Below, in pieces: positions 58,317-64,000 of a stretch of 64,000 nt of DNA; the first letter of the stretch is position 1; each line of letters begins with the position of its first letter. Source of the stretch: Riptortus pedestris (taxonomy: Eukaryota > Arthropoda > Insecta > Hemiptera > Alydidae); the NCBI GenBank assembly GCA_019009955.1, contig CM032233.1, forward strand, positions 120,251,501 to 120,315,500. Direction: 5' to 3'. The translations under genes were made by a program, and so were the position numbers. A model generated the notes under the pieces. The model ran no database searches and was not told the origin of the DNA. It saw only the letters and a program-made list of their open reading frames with translations.

Positions 58317-58910
58317 ATTATAAATGCATCCTCTATTATGCGTGGAATAGAGTAATGGTGTTGGTAAGTAATGTCCTTCAAATCATTTATCTCTAATTCG
58401 GTCCGAGTTATTTTTCATTTTGAAGCTTTCAGCAGTCTATTACTAATAAGATTTTCATTTAAAACTTAATATATCACTAATCATCTCAAGTGCAGTATAA
58501 ATCAGCATAGCAGCTGCAGGGGCTTTAATAAAGGACTTTTTATTCTCGGGGTTGAGACTTGGAGGGCAAAGGGAACCAGCTGTTATCGGGGCTCATCAAT
58601 CTGATAAGTAGCTCCATCAATAAACACCCACTCCAACTGCATCGACATCCATGTGTTATTTCACCACGTCCGAAATGACTGAAACGACTTACTACACATT
58701 CTGTTGCCCAAAAAAATTGAATTAGTTGTGCTTTAAATTATTTCATTTCTCTCCAAAAATGGCCCGTATATATTTTTTCGCCAAAAAGGTACAACTCTAT
58801 TGTATTGCCCTCGTTTACAAATGTATGCGTTAATTCCATTATTTTGATCAATTTCAATGTATCGGATTAAGAAATGTCATAAAAACTAATTTATTGATAG
58901 TTTTATTATA
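58317..58910. other. No recognised feature
   Basis: Single-copy-looking, with a GC-richer patch at 58510-58660. No coding motif. Confidence 0.45.
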
Positions 58911-58916
58911 AAAAAA

Positions 58917-58935
58917 TGTGTGTGTGTGCGCGCGC

Positions 58936-58970
<35 letters not shown>

Positions 58971-58999
58971 TGTGTGTGTGCGCGCGCGCGTGTGAGTGT
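58917..58999. repeat. (TG)n with CG runs
   Basis: TG for about 66 bases, with two CGCGCGCG-type blocks near 58928-58938 and 58980-58990. Hel-A core position. Alternating purine-pyrimidine of this kind can form Z-DNA. Confidence 0.95.
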
Positions 59000-59048
59000 A
59001 TCCGATTTAGCAGTCGCAATTTTTGTCTTATCGTTACTAAGCTCGATA
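59000..59048 (+). mobile_element. Hel-A outer copy, part before mariner
   Basis: TTTAGCAGTCGCAATTTTTG, TCTTATCGTTACTAAGCTCG and ATA, then the mariner. It resumes at 60370 with TATAAGCATTTTATGTAAAA. Confidence 0.75.
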
Positions 59049-59050
59049 AA

Positions 59051-59085
59051 CGGGGTGTGGTTATTAAATAACGAGACTGACGCTG
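59051..59085 (+). repeat. mariner left terminal inverted repeat
   Basis: Starts CGGGGTGTGGTTATTAAATA. One mismatch to the right copy (T for C at position 11). Confidence 0.9.
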
Positions 59086-59241
59086 CTACAGAAGAAGTGC
59101 GCATGGGCCAAACGCCAGCAACTAACAGCTGTTATCGTGAAGCTTCCTCTTTCGAATATAGTGCCTCTCGCTTCTGTAAACAAATCAGTACAGCCGTAGC
59201 CTTCGTTCGTATTAGAGTTGTTTTTTTGTTTCGCCGGAAAA

Positions 59242-60304
59242 ATGTTAAGTGTAACAGTAGAGCAACGAATTGTGAAATTTCATGTGAAACTTGGAAAAAC
59301 CGCTACTGAAACTTATAATTTATTGAAAGAAGTGTATGGCAATGAATGTTTATCGCGTGCACGTGTTTTTGAGTGGTTTAAGCGTTTTCAAGATGACCGA
59401 GAAGACGTTCAAGATGATTCACGCCCGGGTCGCCCTTCCACGTCGAAAACGGATGACAATATCGAAAAAATCGGTAATCTGATTCGATCTGACCGTCGGT
59501 TAAGTATTCGTGCGATTGCTGAAACTGTACGAATTGATAAAGAATCCGTACGGCAAATATTACATAACAATTTTAACATGCAAAAAGTTTGTGCCAAAAT
59601 GGTGCCTAAAATTCTCACATTTGAACAACTGGAAGTTCGCAAAAATGTTTGTACTGACACTTTGAATGCCATTGAAAATGACCCAAACTTACTGGAAAGG
59701 ATAATAACATGTGACGAATCATGGTTTTTTTGTGTATGATCCTGAAACAAAGCGCCAATCCATGCACCGGAAGAGTCCATCTTCACCGAGAGCCAAAAAA
59801 GCTCGAATGAGCAAATCAAAATTCAAAGCAATGTTGATTGTTTTTTTCGATATTCATGGGATTGTGAACCTTCACTGGGTTCCTGAAGGTCAAACGATTA
59901 ATCAACATTACTACCTTCATGTTCTTGCTGAACTCCGCGAAAGAATAAGGAAAAAACGACCTGAATTGTGGAAGGACAAGTCATGGGTTCTCCACCAAGA
60001 CAATGCGCCGGCTCATTCCGCATTGTCTGTTAAGAGGTTTCTAGCCAAATTCAGCATCCCAATGTTAGACCATCCGCCTTATTCGCCGGATCTTGCGCCG
60101 TGCGACTTCTATCTGTTTCCTAAGGTGAAATCTGCATTAAAAGGGACAAGATTTGAGTCTGTTGAAGCTGTGAAAGAGAAAGCGGCACGCGTCCTGAAGG
60201 AGCTGACAGAAAAAGACTTCCAGCACTGTTTCGAACAATGGAAGGTTCCCATGGAGCGTTGTAGGGATAAAGGAGGGGTGTATATTGAAGCTGATAATAA
60301 GTAA
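59242..60304 (+). pseudogene. mariner transposase, one frameshift
   Basis: From ATG at 59242 it would encode about 353 residues, the usual mariner size. The N-terminal DNA-binding region (MLSVTVEQRIVKFHVKLGKT, FEWFKRF, RPGRPSTSKT, SIRAIAE..RIDKESVRQIL) leads to MVPKILT near 120. The catalytic domain has CDESWF with D at about 158, then HQDNAPAH and YSPDLAPCD, with 34 residues between the last two aspartates: the DD34D signature. A run of seven T at 59725-59731 replaces the six expected and shifts the frame after WFF; everything after it is intact to TAA at 60302. The error may be real or a sequencing error. The start at 59242 was chosen over 59218 because mariner homology begins there. The element belongs with vertumnana-like mariners by general resemblance, not tested. 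Confidence 0.88.
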
Positions 60305-60334
60305 AAATGTATGAAATAAAAATAAAATGTTTTA

Positions 60335-60369
60335 CAGCGTCAGTCTCGTTATTTAATAGCCACACCCCG
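60335..60369 (-). repeat. mariner right terminal inverted repeat
   Basis: Minus strand starts CGGGGTGTGGCTATTAAATA; see the left repeat. Confidence 0.9.
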
Positions 60370-60388
60370 TATAAGCATTTTATGTAAA
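60370..60388 (+). mobile_element. Hel-A outer copy, between mariner and nested Hel-A
   Basis: TATAAGCATTTTATGTAAAA: only about 19 bases of the outer copy separate two independent insertions. Confidence 0.75.
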
Positions 60389-60878
60389 AAGTCCGTCACG
60401 CAGGGGCTGCGTTAACTAAGCAGATTTTCGACGTGCGCCACGTATTTGTATTTATCTCAAATCTTAAAAGTTCAATGAGAATAATATTTGGTATTTAAGC
60501 TTCAAATAAAGTGCTTCATAACATAATAGAATATAGTTAATATGAGATGAGTAGAAGTGGGGCTTTACTGAAGACCGAAAACAAAAATATGCAAATACCT
60601 CAGTTAATAATCAAGAGAGTGAAAAAATGTAAATAACAACATTTGCAATAAGATTGGTTCTCTACAATTTTTCGATCCGACGAATAATAACGGATATATT
60701 AAGAATTTTCTAAATTCTCCCACTCTAAACCCCCCTCCCTCTGGTCCGATTTCAGCCGTTAATGAACTTGATCTTTCTTTTTGTGTAAAACGATTATATA
60801 TCAAGTTTGGTACCGATGAGAAAGAGCTTGCGCGCACGAGAGCGGTTGCCGACAAGTATATATATATCTATCTATATC

Positions 60879-60911
<33 letters not shown>

Positions 60912-61065
60912 ATATATGTGTGTGTGTGTGTGTATATACAGTTTTTAACGGTCCTCATTTTAGTCATCTCCTGGGTAGGATCGATGGACATTTGAAGAAA
61001 AATTTCGAAAATCGCGTAATGAGAACGACCTCAATAGCTGATTTCCCTTGAGGGAAATCTGCTAA
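60389..61065 (-). mobile_element. Hel-A full-length copy nested in Hel-A
   Basis: AAGTCCGTCACGCAGGGGCT, GCGTTAACTAAGCAGATTTT, body, a mixed TA/TC/TG core (60857-60940), GAACGACCTCAATAGCTGAT, GAGGGAAATCTGCTAA. The host copy resumes with AAGAAAGATCAAGTTCG. Confidence 0.85.
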
Positions 61066-61270
61066 AAGAAAGATCAAGTTCGTTAACGGCTTAAATCGGA
61101 CCTGGGGAAGGAGGGGCTTAGAGGGGGGAATTTCTAAAATTCGGAATATCTTCGTTATTATGCTTCGGATCATTCTTATTGCAAATGTAATAATCTAGAA
61201 ATGTTTCATAGAATTAACCGAGATTTTTCCATATTTTAGTTTTTGGCCATCAATAAACCCCCTTTGAGTT
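61066..61270 (+). mobile_element. Hel-A outer copy, final part
   Basis: GAAAGATCAAGTTCGTTAAC, GGGCTTAGAGGGGGGAATTT, TATTATGCTTCGGATC, AACCGAGATTTTTCCATATT, then lost. The join TATGTAAAAA to GAAAGATCAAG reproduces the uninterrupted Hel-A sequence at 57945-57965. Confidence 0.7.
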
Positions 61271-61795
61271 AGTCCCTAAAGTTCGGGCAACTACCTGAGA
61301 GATTCATTCGGCCTAATTAGAGAATCCGCTATAGAAAAGTTGTAAATAGAAAGAAAATATTTTGCAACAGACCCCACACGTACAAGATTACCGCAGCAAA
61401 AATCGAGGAGTCGGAATTGGATCTTCCTTCTCATCCAGCCAATTGTCCATTCCGGTCCATGGCACATTTCCTCCAAGGTAATTTTTTCGTAACATTTAAA
61501 GGGGTAGAAATTGGGTGTATAGAGGTTTTTGCATTAAATGATTAATTTCAGAACAAGAATTTCATGGTACATATTTCACATAAATGGCTTCTTGAGATAC
61601 AAAATGATGGTTTACGTTTGAAGGAAGATGTCCTTTAATCAAAGATATGATAAAACTCAATAAATTGATAAAAAACGCAAAGGCTCTTTAATTATCCTGG
61701 TTAGAACTCTTTTAGCAATATATCATTGGTTAGTCCAGTATAATTATTAATATTTACGTCTACTTTGTACTACTAAGACTAATTGAGTTATCCTT
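61271..61795. other. No recognised feature
   Basis: Single-copy-looking. The minus-strand open frame 61291-61476 has no motif. Nothing else seen. Confidence 0.45.
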
Positions 61796-61922
61796 TTAGC
61801 AGATTTTCCCTAAGGGAAATCATCTATTGAAGTCGTAGTCATGACACGATTTTCGAAACATTTTTTCAAATGTCCATCAATCCAACCCGAAGGAGGTGAC
61901 GAAAATGAGGTCCGTACAAAAT

Positions 61923-61984
<62 letters not shown>

Positions 61985-62642
61985 TGTGTGTATGTGCGTT
62001 TCGAAAATTCGAAATTTCTCCGTTACTATACGCCGGATTGAAAAATAGAATAGAACCAATCTTATTGAAATTTACTATAAGCTTTGTTACATACATTTAT
62101 GCTCTATCTTGAATATTAACCGAGGTATTTGCATTTTTGTGTTTTCAGCCTTCAGCAAACCCCCATTTTTACTCAGGTTGCATGAGCAATACTCTGTTAT
62201 ATAATAAACCACATTATTTGAATCATAAATACCATATATTGTTGTCAAGAGAACTTTATTATACGAGATGCTTGCAAATATATTCTAGTGACCCCCCCCC
62301 CCGTCTTAAGTTTTTGGACTACTAAAATTTGATTGATTGATATAAAAATTATTCTGATTTATTATACGTTACAGTACCGGATATAATAAATAGTTTTCAA
62401 TAAAATTAATTTATTATATTCTGATATATATCAGTAATTGTTTTTCTTTCCAGTGAGAGGTTGGCAAACTTGTTCGTTTACATTTCTGACACTTCCCGTC
62501 GGGAGGGGAAAGATTTCTTATTACCGCTTGTATTTCTTCACTTAATATTCATGGATGTGTTGTTATACCAGTATGTAGATTTATCTATTGTTAAACTTCA
62601 GGAGGGAAATCTGCTTAGTTTACGCAGCTCCTGCGTGACGGA
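61796..62642 (+). mobile_element. Hel-A full-length copy, long subfamily
   Basis: TTAGCAGATTTTCCCTAAGG, GAAGTCGTAGTCATGAC, a TG core (61930-61996) that runs straight into GTTTCGAAAATTCGAAAT (a deletion removes the GCTCTAGCGGTCGC part), GTACCGGATATAATAAATAG, GAGAGGTTGGCAAACTTG, GGGAAATCTGCTTAGTTTAC, GCAGCTCCTGCGTGACGGAC. It is the intact counterpart for the BEL/Pao-interrupted copy. Confidence 0.82.
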
Positions 62643-62643
62643 C

Positions 62644-62797
62644 GACTAACCAGAGTGGGACTAACGATTTTATTTAGTGAATTTGTCACTAAATTAATTC
62701 CTATTGCCCATGCGAGAATCGAACTTACGACTCCAGGTTTGTCAATTGGGATTAAGAACAACGCCGTAACTATCATGGTCATCGTTAGCCCCCGGTA
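62644..62797 (-). mobile_element. tRNA-derived SINE, 3'-truncated copy
   Basis: Minus strand: GGGGGCTAACGATGACCATG, GTTCGATTCTCGC with the B box at 62716-62724, GGGCAATAGGAATTAATTTA, then GTCCCACTCTGG and end. It matches the head and body of 37651-37875 but lacks about 70 bases of tail. It abuts the Hel-A 3' end. Confidence 0.65.
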
Positions 62798-63449
62798 TAG
62801 CTAGAGTTTAATATATTTCAAAAAAATTGTAAATTACGTAATTGCAGAAGCATCAGTTCGAATTTGGTAATTAACTGGGTGTCGAATGATCTCAGAAAAG
62901 ATCCATCTAAAGTCTGTTTAAGATTATGTTATTCGAATCATGAGTAAAAGTGGCAACAGCCACTAAAATTTGGGCCTCTAATTAAATTAGAACATTCTGT
63001 TATCGTGACCCGTCCAAGATTCCAAGGGGGCCCCCTAATTCAATACCCCCGCTGAAGTTTAGCAATTACTCGTAATTGAAATCCTGATGAGCCCTCAAAT
63101 AGACCAAACTCTTCTGAGAACGGAAATATTTTTAAATGAAGCATATCTTATTTTTATCAATCCTTTTATGTTAGGTACTTGGAAGCTATATGAGTATGAA
63201 TAAGAAGGAGTTAAAAGTATACATATTCAACCTAACAATGGGATATTCTTTCATATATCACACTAAAAACAGAATAAAAAAATTGATATTCTCATTCTGA
63301 CACACACACCACAATATGTGAAATAATAAAAATGTGATATAGTAATTCACATTTTTCAACATACACTTTTATGATCAATATATATATATATGCTAAACCA
63401 GCATTGTCAAATTTTGTCCAATTATCCCATTAATATTGAAAACCAACTG
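62798..63449. other. No recognised feature
   Basis: Single-copy-looking, with a GC-richer patch (AAGGGGGCCCCCTAATTCAA near 63025). No coding motif. Confidence 0.45.
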
Positions 63450-64000
63450 TTAGCAGATTTCCCCTTAATTGAAATCAAATATTGAGGTTGCAGTCATGAC
63501 GCGATTTTCGAAATTATTCTTCAAATGTCCATCGATCTTACCTAGATGATGAAAAAGAGGTCCGTTCAAAACTGTATGTATATATATGTATATGTCTGTC
63601 ACTGTTCTAGTGGTCGCAATTATTGTTTAATTGTTGCCAAACTCGATATTTAGTCGTTTTATATAAAAAGAAAGATCAAGTTCGTCAACGCCTGAAATCG
63701 GAAAGGAGGAGGGGAGGGTTTAGAGGGAAGGAATTTCGAAATATCTCCGTTACTATACTTCGGATCGAAAAATTGTATAAAAACTATCTTATTGAAAATT
63801 GGATTTAATGTAAATATGGTTCTATACATATTTATAGTATAATGAGTATTAACCGAAATATTTGGATTTTATAGTTTTCCGCTTTCAGTAAACGCCCACT
63901 CCTACTAGGGTCATATTAATAATAAGCTGTTATATCATGAACCACTTCATTACAAGGTTAAATACCAAATATTGATTTTCAACAAACCTTTATTATACGA
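63450..64000 (+). mobile_element. Hel-A copy running off the window
   Basis: TTAGCAGATTTCCCCTTAAT, GAGGTTGCAGTCATGACG, a small TA core (63574-63592), the right half to TTTATTATACGA at the window end. The 3' hairpin would lie beyond 64000. Confidence 0.75.

Larger units (their letters stand above)
59049..60369 (+). mobile_element. mariner element, nearly intact (about 1.32 kb)
   Basis: Inverted ends of 35 bases at 59051-59085 and 60335-60369 (CGGGGTGTGG.TATTAAATA...) match at 34 of 35 positions. TA lies on each side. It contains one transposase gene with a single frameshift. It is inserted at the TATA of the Hel-A CTCGATATATAAGC segment. Confidence 0.92.

Overview
This window looks like an AT-rich intergenic region from an arthropod, most likely an insect. 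There are no recognisable host genes, rRNA or tRNA genes, and no bacterial features. The evidence for an animal genome is a BEL/Pao LTR retrotransposon, a mariner transposon, several broken non-LTR and Penelope-like retroelements, tRNA-derived SINEs, piggyBac- and pogo/Tigger-type MITEs, and long (TA)n, (TG)n and (GA)n tracts. I cannot name the species.

Two dispersed families make up most of the DNA. I call them Hel-A and Hel-B here. Hel-A copies are about 0.5-1 kb when uninterrupted. They start TTTTAGCAGATTTCCC (usually as a palindrome around TTAA), carry a central (TA)n or (TA)n(TG)n microsatellite, and end with the inverted subterminal motif GGGAAATCTGCT, a hairpin ACGCAG-CCC-CTGCGT and GACGGACTTTT. 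This plan matches non-autonomous Helentrons (HINE/DINE-1-like). Hel-B copies are about 1.1-1.4 kb when full length. They start near ATTGTAACCTCTGTCTG, contain roughly 300-bp internal tandem modules, and end in a CCCGG-GCGAAG-CCGGG hairpin followed by CTAG before T, as Helitrons do. Hel-B copies sit repeatedly inside the (TA)n of Hel-A. Strand signs for Hel-A and Hel-B follow these 5'-to-3' definitions.

Layout. 1-8.5 kb: Hel-A/Hel-B nests plus two copies of a Penelope-like 3' end. 8.9-9.5 kb: Hel-A with a long TG tract. 9.9-12.1 kb: a LINE-Penelope chimera flanked by an 18-bp direct repeat. 13-16 kb: Hel-A copies, one inserted in another. 16.4-20.4 kb: a repeat block, then Hel-A split by two tandem Hel-B copies. 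21 kb: a large GA-rich tract. 24.7-25.7 kb: Hel-A and Hel-B fragments. 27-28 kb: a Penelope-like fragment with inverted flanks. 28.2-36.8 kb: Hel-A split by a complete BEL/Pao provirus-like element (592-bp LTRs, 5-bp ATAAT duplication). 37.4-43.3 kb: Hel-A copies, a SINE and two minus-strand LINE fragments. 44-49.7 kb: Hel-A copies, one split by a piggyBac-type and a Tigger-type MITE. 50.2-51.3 kb: a jockey-like LINE remnant. 52.7-58.3 kb: further nests with a LINE, a second piggyBac MITE, Hel-B and Hel-A. 59-61.3 kb: Hel-A split by a nearly intact mariner and by another Hel-A. 61.8-64 kb: Hel-A copies and a SINE.

The genes present are all transposon genes and act as element modules, not as a host pathway. 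BEL/Pao carries gag, protease, RT, RNase H and integrase, broken by a deletion/frameshift, a second frameshift and a stop. The mariner transposase is complete except for one extra T in a homopolymer. The most notable observations are the LINE-Penelope chimera, the recurrent hammerhead-like motifs at Penelope-like 3' ends, and exact internal empty sites that let the insertion order be read directly. All family assignments come from reading sequence motifs; no database search was possible.
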